Source: an uncultured Shimia sp. (GTDB lineage: Bacteria > Pseudomonadota > Alphaproteobacteria > Rhodobacterales > Rhodobacteraceae). Taken from it: a stretch of DNA of 64,000 nt. How positions within the stretch are numbered: the stretch's first letter is position 1; each line of letters opens with the position of its first letter. The notes under the pieces are model-generated. The model was not told the origin of the DNA. It saw only the letters and a list, made by a program, of their open reading frames with translations, and made no database searches. This document shows positions 8,375 through 16,979 of the stretch, in pieces. Location of the stretch: contig NZ_CANLRL010000001.1 in NCBI RefSeq assembly GCF_947493595.1, positions 372,001-436,000 on the forward strand. Reading direction: 5' to 3'. A program made the position numbers and the translations under genes.

Positions 8375-9163
8375 ATGGGACAGACAAAACAGACAGATGA
8401 ACAGAGCACCATTGGCTTGGTGGGCTTTGGTGGCTTTGGCCGGTTGATTGCTCAGGAGCTTTGGGCAGGATGCCCGATCCGGATTTGTGATCCAAGTTAC
8501 ACGCGGGCGAGCCTGCGGGATGGGCGGCGGGTGCCGATGGAAGGGCTGGCTGAGGTAGCACAGTGTGACATCGTGATCCTGGCGGTGCCTGTGGCGCGTA
8601 TGGCGCATGTGTGTCGGGTGTTGGCGCCACATTTGCGGCCGGGCACACTGGTGTTGGACGTGGGCTCGGTGAAGGTGGCACCGATGCGGGACATGCGGGA
8701 GTTGTTGCCGCCCCATGTGGAGATCCTTGGCACACATCCGTTGTTTGGACCGCAAAGTGCAAAAGACGGCGTGGTGGGGCGCAAGATTGCCCTGTGTCCG
8801 GAGCGCGGGGACCGCTGGCGCAAGGTGGCGGCTTTCCTGAAGGCGCGTGGGCTGGAGGTGATTGTCACCACTGCAGAAGAGCATGATCGCGAGCTGGCGA
8901 TGGTGCAGGGGCTGACCCATCTGATTGGCAAGGTGCTGACCGATTTGGGACCACTGCCGGAGCGCATGACCACGGCCAGTTTTGACCTGCTGCGCGAGGC
9001 AGTGAGCATGGTGCAGGATGATCCGCCCACAGTGTTGCACGCGATTGAGGTGGCCAATCCCTATGCGGCGGAAGTGCGGGAGGCATTTTTTGCGCGGGCC
9101 TCGGAGTTACAAGCGCAGTTTACGCCGCCGCCGGTGGTCAGCGAGGTGGCGCAAACGGCTTAG
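8375..9163 (+). CDS. prephenate/arogenate dehydrogenase family protein
   Basis: 262 residues. It begins with an NAD(P)-binding Rossmann motif (IGLVGFGGFGRLIAQ), then VILAVPVARM, a catalytic-region GTHPLFGPQSAKDG and an all-helical C-terminal dimerisation domain (ELAMVQGLTHLIGKVL). This matches TyrA-type dehydrogenases that oxidatively decarboxylate prephenate or arogenate in tyrosine synthesis. I chose the ATG at 8375 because GAGG stands eight bases upstream; a GTG at 8351 is the alternative. It is not part of an aromatic amino acid operon here, so another substrate is possible. Its stop overlaps the convergent membrane protein gene. Confidence 0.8.
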   Translation: MGQTKQTDEQSTIGLVGFGGFGRLIAQELWAGCPIRICDPSYTRASLRDGRRVPMEGLAEVAQCDIVILAVPVARMAHVCRVLAPHLRPGTLVLDVGSVKVAPMRDMRELLPPHVEILGTHPLFGPQSAKDGVVGRKIALCPERGDRWRKVAAFLKARGLEVIVTTAEEHDRELAMVQGLTHLIGKVLTDLGPLPERMTTASFDLLREAVSMVQDDPPTVLHAIEVANPYAAEVREAFFARASELQAQFTPPPVVSEVAQTA

Positions 9164-9879
9164 AAGGCGCCCAAAAGACTGTACGCGACGGATGCGCTGG
9201 CCGCGGCAAACACCCCGGCCAGAAAGGGGGTAATATTGACCCTGGCCCGGGCGGGCAGCTTTAGGCGCACAGACAGAATGATGATGATCCCGCCAACCAG
9301 AGCGGTTGCAACGGAAACATAGTGGCTGTGTTTTTCAGTGTATCCACCTGCGATGGCTCCGCAAATGACCGCCACAACAAACAGCCATTTCATCCAGCGG
9401 GCAAAGTACTTGGGATACATGCGCAGCAGAAAGCTGTTTACCCCAAACAAGTGGAGACAGAACACAAGTGCCGCCACAACGTAGATCGCCAGGTTGCCGT
9501 GGTTCAAGTGCACAACCGTGGCGCCAACCAATGCATTGTAGATTGAGAAACTGATGGCATTTAGAGCCAGACCCAGGCGGGACGGGCGCGCGGAGCTGCC
9601 TTTGAAGTCAACGAGATAGTAGATGAGAAACCCGAACAACATGTAGAGGTACAGCCGCTGAGTGACCAGCGGGTGCGCGTCTGGAAACCGGTTTGCGAGT
9701 GCCACTGTCATATAGCCAATTTTGGGCAGCAAATAGAGGAAGGCGTAGCCAAGTCCCAGCCCGGAGGAAAAATCCAGAAGCCAGCGCGATGCACTTGGTC
9801 GGTGGTGGTAAAATGGAGCGGAGCCAAGGTGTACCGCTGCAATCAAGAGCAGGGTCACGGTTTCAAAAAGGGAGAGCAT
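9160..9879 (-). CDS. polytopic membrane protein of unknown function
   Basis: 239 residues with about seven predicted membrane segments: residues 5-18, then SGLGLGYAFLYLLPKI, LYLYMLFGFLIYYLV, a segment around NALVGATVVHL, AIYVVAALVFCLHLF, LFVVAVICGAIAG, and the last around VATALVGGIIIIL. The pattern small-residue-rich helix followed by LLPK loosely resembles the first helices of ZIP metal transporters, but the metal-binding residues are not convincing, so no function is assigned. It is convergent with the TyrA-like gene and shares four bases with it. Confidence 0.7.
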   Translation of the reverse strand: MLSLFETVTLLLIAAVHLGSAPFYHHRPSASRWLLDFSSGLGLGYAFLYLLPKIGYMTVALANRFPDAHPLVTQRLYLYMLFGFLIYYLVDFKGSSARPSRLGLALNAISFSIYNALVGATVVHLNHGNLAIYVVAALVFCLHLFGVNSFLLRMYPKYFARWMKWLFVVAVICGAIAGGYTEKHSHYVSVATALVGGIIIILSVRLKLPARARVNITPFLAGVFAAASASVAYSLLGAF

Positions 9880-9957
9880 CGCGCGTTAGGTCTTTGCGTT
9901 GAAATTGCCTGGCCTGGAATACGGGGTTCCATCTGAAGCTATCGCTTGTTGCGCCAT

Positions 9958-9990
9958 AAAAAAAGCCCTGGCGCTTGGCTCAGGGCTTTC
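9958..9990 (-). terminator. intrinsic terminator downstream of gcrA
   Basis: Read on the minus strand, AGCCCTGAG and its complement form a GC-rich stem ending in seven T residues. It lies about 25 bases after the gcrA stop and is a good rho-independent terminator for that gene. Confidence 0.8.
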
Positions 9991-10010
9991 TGATGTAGTG
10001 CATCCGGAGG

Positions 10011-10601
10011 TTACCGTTTGCGATCGCGGCGGGCACTCATTGGCTGGAAGGCCACACCAACATGGGCTTCGCAATAGGGTTTGCCTGCTTGCACAGGCAA
10101 GCCGCAGAACCAGAATTCGTCAGTCGCAGGGTCACCCACCGGCCACTTGCATGTACGCTCGGTCAGTTCCATCAGGGAAAGTTTCTTGGCGGTCTTTTCT
10201 ACTTCGTTGACCTTGGCCAGAGCTTCCGGGCTGATCTCATTGGCGGACGGCTGCGGTGGCAGCGGCTGACCGGCTGGAATGATCTGCTTACGCAGCGATT
10301 GTGCCGGGCGCGGCGCGACGGCCGGTTCGGTTTTGGGTTCTGGCTTGGGCTCAGCTTTCGGCGCAGCCTTGGGTTTGGGCGGCGCCTTGGGTTTGGCGGC
10401 TGCTTTAGGCTTCGCGTCAGCTTTGGGCTTGGCATCTGCCTTGGCGCCACCGGTGGCCCGGTTGGATAGGCCCAGACGGTGCACCTTGCCGATCACCGCA
10501 TTGCGGGTCACCCCGCCCAGTTCCTTGGCAATCTGGCTGGCCGATTGGCCTTCGCCCCACATTTTTTTCAACAGCTCTACGCGCTCGTCGGTCCAGGACA
10601 T
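10011..10601 (-). CDS. gcrA: cell cycle regulator GcrA
   Basis: 196 residues. The N terminus MSWTDERVELLKKMWGEG followed by SASQIAKELGGVTRNAVIGKVHRLGLSNR is the GcrA helix-turn-helix signature. A long Ala/Pro/Lys linker (about residues 52-100) leads to a C-terminal domain with CKWPVGDP and WFCGLPVQAGKPYCEAHV, probably a zinc-binding sigma-factor-interacting region. In Caulobacter, GcrA binds the sigma-70 holoenzyme and activates promoters carrying methylated GANTC sites made by CcrM. It is monocistronic here, with a terminator downstream and an unusual terminator-like hairpin directly before its ribosome-binding site. Confidence 0.95.
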   Translation of the reverse strand: MSWTDERVELLKKMWGEGQSASQIAKELGGVTRNAVIGKVHRLGLSNRATGGAKADAKPKADAKPKAAAKPKAPPKPKAAPKAEPKPEPKTEPAVAPRPAQSLRKQIIPAGQPLPPQPSANEISPEALAKVNEVEKTAKKLSLMELTERTCKWPVGDPATDEFWFCGLPVQAGKPYCEAHVGVAFQPMSARRDRKR

Positions 10602-10617
10602 CCGTCACTTCCTCAGC

Positions 10618-10643
10618 TAAAAAGCGGCCTCAACAAAGGCCGC
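10618..10643 (-). terminator. terminator-like hairpin in the gcrA leader
   Basis: On the minus strand a perfect 7-base stem (GCGGCCT/AGGCCGC, 6-base loop) is followed directly by TTTTTAG, then the GAGGAAG ribosome-binding site and the gcrA ATG. It has the form of an intrinsic terminator but sits upstream of the gene it would stop. It could be an attenuator or the end of a short leader RNA. No other leftward gene lies between it and the divergent permease gene. Confidence 0.6.
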
Positions 10644-10774
10644 CTCTGCATTTCTTGGTCAGGCACCTATTCTAATCACCCCAGCCCGAGTTACAAGGCG
10701 AAGAATCACTCCGGCGCGTGGCAATTGCCAGACTGGGGAGGGAATACCACAGCGACTTGGGGAAAACGGCAGCG

Positions 10775-11584
10775 ATGGCACAGGATCAGGCAACAGAAAT
10801 GGGCGTGCGGCGCTTTGGTCGGGTGAATTGGCTGGGGCTTGGCACGTTGGCCAAACGCGAGATCCTGCGCTTCCTGGCGGTGTGGACCCAAACCTTGTTG
10901 GCGCCACTTGTGACCGCCGGTTTGTTTTTGCTGATCTTTTCGATTGCGATCGGGCCCAGCCGTGGCGCGGTGATGGGGGTGCCGTTCCTTACGTTTCTGA
11001 TCCCGGGCATTATGATGATGACAGTGATCCAGAACGCTTTTGCCAACACGTCATCGTCGCTTGTGATCACCAAGGTGCAGGGCAATATTGTCGACACACT
11101 GATGCCGCCACTGTCGCCTATGGAGCTGGTGCTGGGCTATCTGGCAGGGGCGGTCACGCGTGGGCTGTGCGTGGCCGTGGCCATCACCATCGCCTTGGCT
11201 TTGATCTTGGGGCAGGGGGTGGCGCATCCGCTTTGGGCGCTTACTTTTGTGTTGCTAGGCGGCACGATGATGGGCGCGGTAGGGATCATTGCAGGGATTT
11301 TTGCCAATAAGTTTGACCAGATGGCGGCGATCACCAACTTCATCGTCACGCCATTGGCCTTTCTGTCGGGCACATTCTACTCGGTAGAGGCTTTGCCAGA
11401 GAGCTTACAGGCTTTCACCCGCGTAAACCCAATCTTTTACCTGATTGATGGCACCCGCTACGGCATGATTGGCGTGTCAGATGGGGCGCCAGTGCTCGGC
11501 TTGACGGTGGTCGGCGCAGTGACAGTGGCGCTGATTTCCGCGGCTTACGTAATGTTTAAAACCGGCTACCGTCTTAAGAGCTAA
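10775..11584 (+). CDS. ABC-2 type transporter permease
   Basis: 269 residues, starting at the ATG 57 bases inside the longest open frame. Six membrane segments begin around LAVWTQTLLAPLVTAGLFLL, and the family motif in VNPIFYLIDGTRYGMIG near the C terminus is typical of YadH/NodJ-like ABC-2 permeases. These exporters need a separate ATPase subunit; none is encoded next to it, so the ATPase is presumably elsewhere. It is divergent from gcrA. The substrate is unknown; lipid, polysaccharide or drug export are all seen in the family. Confidence 0.85.
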   Translation: MAQDQATEMGVRRFGRVNWLGLGTLAKREILRFLAVWTQTLLAPLVTAGLFLLIFSIAIGPSRGAVMGVPFLTFLIPGIMMMTVIQNAFANTSSSLVITKVQGNIVDTLMPPLSPMELVLGYLAGAVTRGLCVAVAITIALALILGQGVAHPLWALTFVLLGGTMMGAVGIIAGIFANKFDQMAAITNFIVTPLAFLSGTFYSVEALPESLQAFTRVNPIFYLIDGTRYGMIGVSDGAPVLGLTVVGAVTVALISAAYVMFKTGYRLKS

Positions 11585-11590
11585 ACCGGT

Positions 11591-11648
11591 TTTCTTCTTG
11601 CCGAATATATCCAGGGGGAGTCCGTGAGGACGGGGGCAAAGCCCCTGC
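11591..11648. repeat. dispersed intergenic GATATTT repeat, copy 2
   Basis: Inverted orientation relative to copy 1: TTCTTCTTGCCGAATATATCC followed by runs of G, ending in a CGGGGGC-AAA-GCCCCTG hairpin. It directly follows the stop of the ABC-2 permease gene, where the hairpin could act as a transcript end. Confidence 0.55.
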
Positions 11649-11656
11649 GTCTGGCC

Positions 11657-11800
11657 TCAGCGCCAGAACGCCAACCATTCGATCAGCTCAAAAAACTTCT
11701 TGGCAAACAGCAAGAATGTCGCGCTGTCGTTGAACACCACGTCGATCCCGAGCAACGCCACAAGAAACAAAAACAGAAAGATGGCAATTTGGTTGGTCAT
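11657..11800 (-). CDS. 47-residue single-pass membrane peptide
   Basis: The predicted peptide starts MTNQIAIFLFLFLVALLGID and continues with an amphipathic ATFLLFAKKFFELIEW segment. One transmembrane helix (about residues 4-22) and an aromatic-rich C-terminal helix make it look like a small inner-membrane protein. The start lies 87 bases after the gap stop, so it could be expressed from the gap transcript. The start is chosen because the frame upstream is Gly/Pro-rich non-coding-like sequence overlapping gap. No function is known. Confidence 0.55.
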   Translation of the reverse strand: MTNQIAIFLFLFLVALLGIDVVFNDSATFLLFAKKFFELIEWLAFWR

Positions 11801-11886
11801 GACGCACTGCGCCCCCGGATGTGTCGTGGTCGGACCAGATATGCCCGACCCCATCCGAGGGCGCAAGTTGTTGTATTGATAAGGGC

Positions 11887-12885
11887 TTAGACGCGGCCCA
11901 TCAGTGCAGCCACATCCGCCATGCGCGCGGAGAAGCCCCACTCATTGTCATACCAAGCCAGCACGCGCACCAGACGCTTGCCCAGTACTTTGGTCTGGTC
12001 CGCGGCAAAGGTGGCGCTTTCGGTGGTGTGATTGAAGTCAACGGAGACCAGTGGCAGGTCGTTGTAGCCCAACACACCTTTCATTTCGCCGGCAGCAGCT
12101 TCGGCCATCACAGCGTTCACGTCTTCCAGAGTTACATCCTTGGAAGCGGTGAAGGTCAGGTCCACAGCGGAAACATTTGGGGTTGGCACGCGGATTGCGG
12201 AACCGTCCAGCTTGCCTTTGAGCTCCGGCAGCACTTCACCCAGTGCTTTGGCGGCACCGGTGGAGGTTGGGATCATCGACATCGCGGCCGCACGGGCGCG
12301 GTACAGGTCTTTGTGACGACGGTCCAGCGTTGGCTGATCGCCGGTATAGGCGTGGATTGTGGTCATGATGCCTTCTTCGATGCCGAAGGCATTGTTGAGA
12401 ACCTTGGCCACCGGCGCGAGGCAGTTGGTGGTGCAGGAGCCGTTGGAGATCATGTTGTCGTTGGCTTCAAGCTGCGCGTCGTTCACACCAAACACGATGG
12501 TTTTCTGCACGTTTTTCGCCGGGGCGGAGATCAGCACCTTCTTGGCGCCGCGTTCCAGGTGCTTTTTGGCTTTCTCACCGTCGTTGAAGTTGCCGGTGCA
12601 TTCCAGAACAACGTCCACGCCGTCCCAATCTAGCTCGTCCATGTCGTAGGTGGAATACATGCGCATGGGGCCTTGGCCCACGTCCATGGTGCCGTTGCCG
12701 GCGATCACTTCGTTGCGGAAGCGGCCATGTACGGAGTCATAGCGGATCAGGTGCGCGGCAGTGTCCAGCGGGCCGGTGGCGTTAATTTTGACAACGCGGA
12801 CATCTTCGCGTGCTTCTTCGGCGATATGCATGAGGGTCGAACGGCCAATGCGGCCAAATCCGTTGATGCCGACGGTAACAGTCAT
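11887..12885 (-). CDS. gap: type I glyceraldehyde-3-phosphate dehydrogenase
   Basis: 332 residues, full length. It has the N-terminal nucleotide-binding GINGFGRIGR, the catalytic SNGSCTTNCLAP (Cys151) and His178 in TTIHAYTGDQ. It interconverts glyceraldehyde-3-phosphate and 1,3-bisphosphoglycerate. The residue after beta-strand 2 that usually selects NAD+ (Asp in INDL of E. coli GapA) is Ala here (VVKINATGPLD), as in NADP-using GapB enzymes, so a gluconeogenic or dual-cofactor enzyme is possible. The AGGAGCTC ribosome-binding site is good. No other glycolytic gene is adjacent. Confidence 0.95.
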   Translation of the reverse strand: MTVTVGINGFGRIGRSTLMHIAEEAREDVRVVKINATGPLDTAAHLIRYDSVHGRFRNEVIAGNGTMDVGQGPMRMYSTYDMDELDWDGVDVVLECTGNFNDGEKAKKHLERGAKKVLISAPAKNVQKTIVFGVNDAQLEANDNMISNGSCTTNCLAPVAKVLNNAFGIEEGIMTTIHAYTGDQPTLDRRHKDLYRARAAAMSMIPTSTGAAKALGEVLPELKGKLDGSAIRVPTPNVSAVDLTFTASKDVTLEDVNAVMAEAAAGEMKGVLGYNDLPLVSVDFNHTTESATFAADQTKVLGKRLVRVLAWYDNEWGFSARMADVAALMGRV

Positions 12886-13294
12886 GAAGAGCTCCTGTCC
12901 TGCTCTGAACGGTGGAAATATGGTCTTGGCTATAGTCCGGTGACGCCCTTTTAGAAAGGTAAAATCCTGAGAAAAAACGGCATGTTAGCGTTAAAATGTT
13001 GCGGTGTCGCTATCGGTTCCGCTGCCGGTGGCGCTAACGGTTGTGGTGGGTGTTGCCGTGGTGCGGCGAAAGCCGTGCGCGCGCAGCAAAGCGCTGTGGA
13101 ATGAGGGGTGCTTTCGAATCGCTGCTGATGTGTTGGAGCCCGGCGACGCATCCGTCCGGCAGAGCGCAGCGCAGGATTTTTGGAAAATGTCACAACATGC
13201 AGGTGAAATGGCACGATTTGCGAGTGGTTTCCTGCTGGTTTGGCTTATTCTATCTTCGACAACGCAAATGGCGCCAAAGGACGGGAGGCAGCTT
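12886..13294. other. 409-base intergenic region between gap and the molybdoenzyme operon
   Basis: Divergent spacer holding the promoters of gap (leftward) and iorA (rightward). The first 100 bases next to gap contain AT-rich tracts (around 12950-13000). A frame continuous with iorA is open from about 13004 but has no family features and no good ribosome-binding site, so I treat it as non-coding. I see no RNA gene, repeat or clear operator. Confidence 0.6.
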
Positions 13295-13753
13295 ATGCAA
13301 CTGATCGTGGATGGAAAATCCCATGAAGTGGATGTCGAAGAGGACATGCCGCTGTTGTGGGTGCTTCGGGATGAATTGGGGATCAAAGGGGTAAAGTATG
13401 GCTGCGGTGTCGCGGCCTGTGGCGCTTGTACTGTGCACATCGATGGCGTGGCAGTGCGGTCGTGTCAGACGCCGGTGGCGGATGTGGATGGACCGGTGAC
13501 AACCATTGAGGGCCTCGGGCAGCCAGAGGCATTGCACGCGGTTCAAGAGGCCTGGGTGGAACATCAGGTGGCGCAGTGCGGTTACTGTCAGTCAGGACAG
13601 ATCATGCAGGCGGCGTCTCTGCTATCGGAGATCAAGATGCCGTCGGATGCCGAAATTGACGAAGCGATGAGCGGCAACCTGTGTCGTTGCGGAACATACC
13701 CGCGTATTCGCGCGGCGGTAAAGACGGCTGCGGCCAAGATGCAGGAGGCGTAA
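13295..13753 (+). CDS. 2Fe-2S subunit of an aldehyde/isoquinoline oxidoreductase-type molybdoenzyme
   Basis: 152 residues starting at the ATG behind GGGAGGC. The N-terminal plant-ferredoxin-like domain carries [15 protein letters not shown] and a further Cys (VRSCQTP), and the C-terminal helical domain carries [12 protein letters not shown] and CRCGTYPRI. These are the two 2Fe-2S clusters of the small subunit of IorAB/xanthine-dehydrogenase-family enzymes. It passes electrons from the molybdenum site of the next gene product. The upstream open frame back to 13004 is not family-like and was excluded. It is three bases before iorB. Confidence 0.9.
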   Translation: MQLIVDGKSHEVDVEEDMPLLWVLRDELGIKGVKYGCGVAACGACTVHIDGVAVRSCQTPVADVDGPVTTIEGLGQPEALHAVQEAWVEHQVAQCGYCQSGQIMQAASLLSEIKMPSDAEIDEAMSGNLCRCGTYPRIRAAVKTAAAKMQEA

Positions 13754-13756
13754 GGT

Positions 13757-15997
13757 ATGGGCAAGGTTGGAAAAATTGCGCGCCGCACGTTCCTGTTTGG
13801 GGCCGTTGCTGTGGCAGGTGGCGTGGCTTTTGGCGTCTACAAAGTGCGTACGCCATATGAGAATCCGCTCAAAGATGGACTGGCTGATGGGGCGTCCACC
13901 TTTAACCCTTGGGTGGTGATTGATGGCGAGAAGATCACCCTGATCACGCCGCACGGCGACAAAGGCCAGGGCGTGGCACATGCACAGGCGACATTGATTG
14001 CGGAAGAACTGGACGTGGAGTTTGGTCAATTCGAGATCGACTTTGGCAAGCCGGACAAAGCCTATTGGAACCGCGCGTTGGCCGGGGATGGCGCGCCGTT
14101 TATGGCGACGGACGAGAGCTTCACAGCCGAGGCCACCCGCAGCTTTATGGGCGGTATGATCAAGCTTCTGGGCATGCAGATCACCGGCGGCTCTACGGCA
14201 ATGCCCGACAGCTATGAGAAGCTGCGTGAAGCAGGGGCTGTGGCGCGGGAAACTCTGAAGCTGGCGGCGTCCAATGTGAGCGGCGTGCCGGTGGCGCAGT
14301 TGAAAACCGCAAATGGTGCCGTTCAACTGCCAGATGGCACAGAGCTGGCCTATACGGCGCTGGCTGGGGAAGCGGCAAAGGTTGAGCCTGTCACCGAGAT
14401 CACTTTGCGCAACCCGTCAGAGTGGCGCTTGATTGGTAAGCCGATGCAACGGTTGGACATGGTGGCAAAATCCACCGGCACTTTGGACTATGGCATCGAC
14501 GTTGAGGTCGACGGCATGGTGCATGCGGCGGTGATGTGTAACCCGCGTCAAGGCGGGACACTCGAAGGCTATGATGCCAGTGAAGCGGAGAGCATGCGCG
14601 GTGTGCAAAAAGTTGTTGAGGTCAGCGGCGGTGTTGCGGTGGTGGCCGACAATACCTGGCGGGCCATTCAGGCTGTGCAGGCGATTGACTTTGATTGGGG
14701 CGCCGCGCCTTATCCTGCGGAGCAAGATGGTCATTGGGCCGCGATCGAAGCCTCTTTCAATGAGGACCAACTCGACAAAGAGTGGCGTAATGAAGGGGAT
14801 GTGACAGCAGCCTTGGCCGGCGGCAAGGCCGTGGACACCGCGTATCGCGTGCCTTATGTGGCGCATGCGCCGCTGGAGCCGCTTAACGCCACGGTTTTGG
14901 TTGAGGATGACAAAGTCACCGTTTGGACAGGGCATCAGATTCCACGCATGTTGCAGGATCAGGTGGCAAAGGTCACTGGCCACAATTCTGAGCAGATTGA
15001 GCTGGTGAACCATTTCATGGGCGGAAGTTTTGGGCACCGGTTGGAATTCAAACACGTGGAGCTGGCGGCAGAGATTGCCAATCAGATGCGTGGCACGCCG
15101 GTGAAGCTGACATACAGCCGTGAGGAAGATTTCGCGCATGACTTCCCGCGCCATATTGGCTTGGCGCGCGGCAGTGGTGCGGTCAAGGACGGCAAAGTGA
15201 CGGCGATGGATTTGCAGGTGGCGATGCCATCGGTGGTTGGTTCTCAAATGGGCCGCGCTGGCCTGAATGTGCCGGGACCGGACATGCAGATCGCGGCGGG
15301 GGCCTGGAACAATCCCTATGGGTTGGAGAACTTCCGTATGCGGGCGTATCGCGTGCCGGAGTTGGCGCCGGTGTCGAGCTGGCGCTCTGTTGGGGCCTCT
15401 GCCGGTGGGTTTTTCTTTGACAGTCTGTTGGATGAGTTGATCCATGAGGCGGGCGCCGATCCGCTGGAAGAGCGCATTCGTCTGATGCAGCACGACGTGA
15501 GCCGCAAGGTGCTGGAAACTGTCGGTGAGATGTCCAATTGGGGCAGTCCGTTGGGGCCAAACAAAGGGCGCGGTGTCGCCTTTGTGGAGAGCTTTGGCGT
15601 GCCAACTGCCGAAGTGATTGAGGTTACCAACACCGCAGATGGCATCACTATCGACAAGGTCTGGGTGGCGGCCGATGTGGGCACGGTGATTGATCCGGTG
15701 AACTTTGAGAACCTTGTGCAAGGCGGTGTCATCTTTGCGCTGGGCCACGCGATGAACAGCGAGATCACCTATTCCGACGGCATGGCGCAGCAAGCCAACT
15801 ATTGGGATGCCGAGGGCATGCGCCTGAAGCAGTGCCCAGAGATCATGGTGCGTGGCTTGGAAAACAGCGACCAAGTGCGCGGCATTGGCGAGCCGCCGGT
15901 GCCACCAGCGGCACCAGCCCTGGCCAATGCGATTTTTGCGGCGACGGGGCAGCGTATTCGCGAATTGCCGCTGTATCACCACATTGATTTTGCCTGA
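13757..15997 (+). CDS. molybdopterin-binding large subunit, isoquinoline 1-oxidoreductase (IorB) type
   Basis: 746 residues. A twin-arginine-like ARRTFLFGAVAVAGG leader at residues 8-22 suggests export or membrane anchoring with its partner. Features of the xanthine oxidase family follow: an a/b hammerhead segment (DMVAKSTGTLDYGIDV), GGSFGHRLEFKHVELA, and the active-site glutamate in GIGEPPVPPAAPALANAI near the C terminus. The likely reaction is hydroxylation of an aldehyde or N-heterocycle. There is no separate FAD subunit, which fits the IorAB type that donates electrons to a cytochrome. The substrate is unknown. A strong terminator follows. Confidence 0.88.
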   Translation: MGKVGKIARRTFLFGAVAVAGGVAFGVYKVRTPYENPLKDGLADGASTFNPWVVIDGEKITLITPHGDKGQGVAHAQATLIAEELDVEFGQFEIDFGKPDKAYWNRALAGDGAPFMATDESFTAEATRSFMGGMIKLLGMQITGGSTAMPDSYEKLREAGAVARETLKLAASNVSGVPVAQLKTANGAVQLPDGTELAYTALAGEAAKVEPVTEITLRNPSEWRLIGKPMQRLDMVAKSTGTLDYGIDVEVDGMVHAAVMCNPRQGGTLEGYDASEAESMRGVQKVVEVSGGVAVVADNTWRAIQAVQAIDFDWGAAPYPAEQDGHWAAIEASFNEDQLDKEWRNEGDVTAALAGGKAVDTAYRVPYVAHAPLEPLNATVLVEDDKVTVWTGHQIPRMLQDQVAKVTGHNSEQIELVNHFMGGSFGHRLEFKHVELAAEIANQMRGTPVKLTYSREEDFAHDFPRHIGLARGSGAVKDGKVTAMDLQVAMPSVVGSQMGRAGLNVPGPDMQIAAGAWNNPYGLENFRMRAYRVPELAPVSSWRSVGASAGGFFFDSLLDELIHEAGADPLEERIRLMQHDVSRKVLETVGEMSNWGSPLGPNKGRGVAFVESFGVPTAEVIEVTNTADGITIDKVWVAADVGTVIDPVNFENLVQGGVIFALGHAMNSEITYSDGMAQQANYWDAEGMRLKQCPEIMVRGLENSDQVRGIGEPPVPPAAPALANAIFAATGQRIRELPLYHHIDFA

Positions 15998-16002
15998 AAA
16001 AG

Positions 16003-16031
16003 AAAGGCCCGCCGAGTTGGCGGGCCTTTTG
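16003..16031. terminator. bidirectional intrinsic terminator
   Basis: AAAGGCCCGCC and GGCGGGCCTTTT form a perfect GC-rich stem with a 5-base loop, flanked by A residues on the left and T residues on the right. It sits between the stops of the convergent iorB-like and enoyl-CoA hydratase genes and can serve both. Confidence 0.9.
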
Positions 16032-16032
16032 C

Positions 16033-16797
16033 TTAGCTGGGTTTGAAGTTTGGCGGGCGTTTCTCAAAAAACGCTGCACGGCCCTCTTTGGCGTTGTCGC
16101 TGCCTAAGAGAAGCGGTTGCAGGTCGCGTTCATAGTCTATCGCGCGGTCCATGCGGCCGCTGTCAAACGCCTTGATGGCGCGCAGGGCTTCCGGCCCCAG
16201 TGTTTCGACATGTTTGGCAAGTTCCAGCGCAGTTTCGAGTGCTTTTCCATCTTCAACCAACTCATCCACCATGCCGATGCTTTCGGCCCGTTCTGCGCTG
16301 ACAGGTTTGGCGTAGAGCATGATTTGGCGGGCGCGGGATTGGCCGACACGGGCGGGCAGGGAGGCCAGCAGGCCGTAGTCCGGCATCAGGCCGATCTTTG
16401 GAAAGGCCGCCATGAAGCGGGCGGAGCTTCCTGCGATCACGGTGTCGCACATCATGGCAACCGCCAGACCTGCCCCTGCGGCCCAGCCTTCCACAGCAGC
16501 AATCACCGGGACCGAGCCGCCTGTGATTTGGTTCACCATGTGTTTGACGTGTTCAAAGTTGATACGCTTGAGGCGCGCCGGTGCATCCATGGTGGAAATG
16601 TCCCCGCCAGATGAGAAATTTCCGCCTGCGCCGGTGAGAATGATCGCGCGAATGGAGGTGTCCTCTTCGGCCTCCTCCAGGGCTTTGGAAATCGCTTCGC
16701 GGGTGGCCACGCGGATCGGGTTGAGCCGCGCCGGATCGTTGAGGGTCAGCACCAGCGCGTTGTCGATGCGTTTTGACAAAAGAGGTTGGTCTGACAT
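16033..16797 (-). CDS. enoyl-CoA hydratase/isomerase family protein
   Basis: 254 residues. Crotonase-fold motifs are present: IILTGAGGNFSSGGDISTM (oxyanion-hole region), then PVIAAVEGWAAGAGLAVAMMCD and AAFPKIGLMPDYG. The position equivalent to the first catalytic Glu falls in EGWAAGAG, while the second lies in the FPKIGLMPDYG loop where Asp may substitute, so hydratase versus isomerase activity is uncertain. The end (GRAAFFEKRPPNFKP) is standard for the family. It is a single gene with its own upstream region and cannot be linked to a pathway. Confidence 0.88.
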   Translation of the reverse strand: MSDQPLLSKRIDNALVLTLNDPARLNPIRVATREAISKALEEAEEDTSIRAIILTGAGGNFSSGGDISTMDAPARLKRINFEHVKHMVNQITGGSVPVIAAVEGWAAGAGLAVAMMCDTVIAGSSARFMAAFPKIGLMPDYGLLASLPARVGQSRARQIMLYAKPVSAERAESIGMVDELVEDGKALETALELAKHVETLGPEALRAIKAFDSGRMDRAIDYERDLQPLLLGSDNAKEGRAAFFEKRPPNFKPS

Positions 16798-16979
16798 GGA
16801 GGCTCCTCGGCTTGTTTTCTGGCAATTGTAGGCGTTGGCGTAGAAGGCTCAAGTAGGGCGATAGCGTTTGATACGTGACGTCATAGTCAGATCAGCCAAT
16901 ACGCGAGTTCACGGCGTGGTCTTCCCTTTCGTTGCTTGCAAAGATACGGTCGGGGTGACCGAGATTGAGGGGACAGGAC

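Noticed and set aside
14417..15982. 521-codon open frame antisense to the molybdoenzyme gene
   Set aside because: Lies wholly opposite a well-conserved enzyme gene; His/Arg-rich translation typical of a GC-rich shadow frame.
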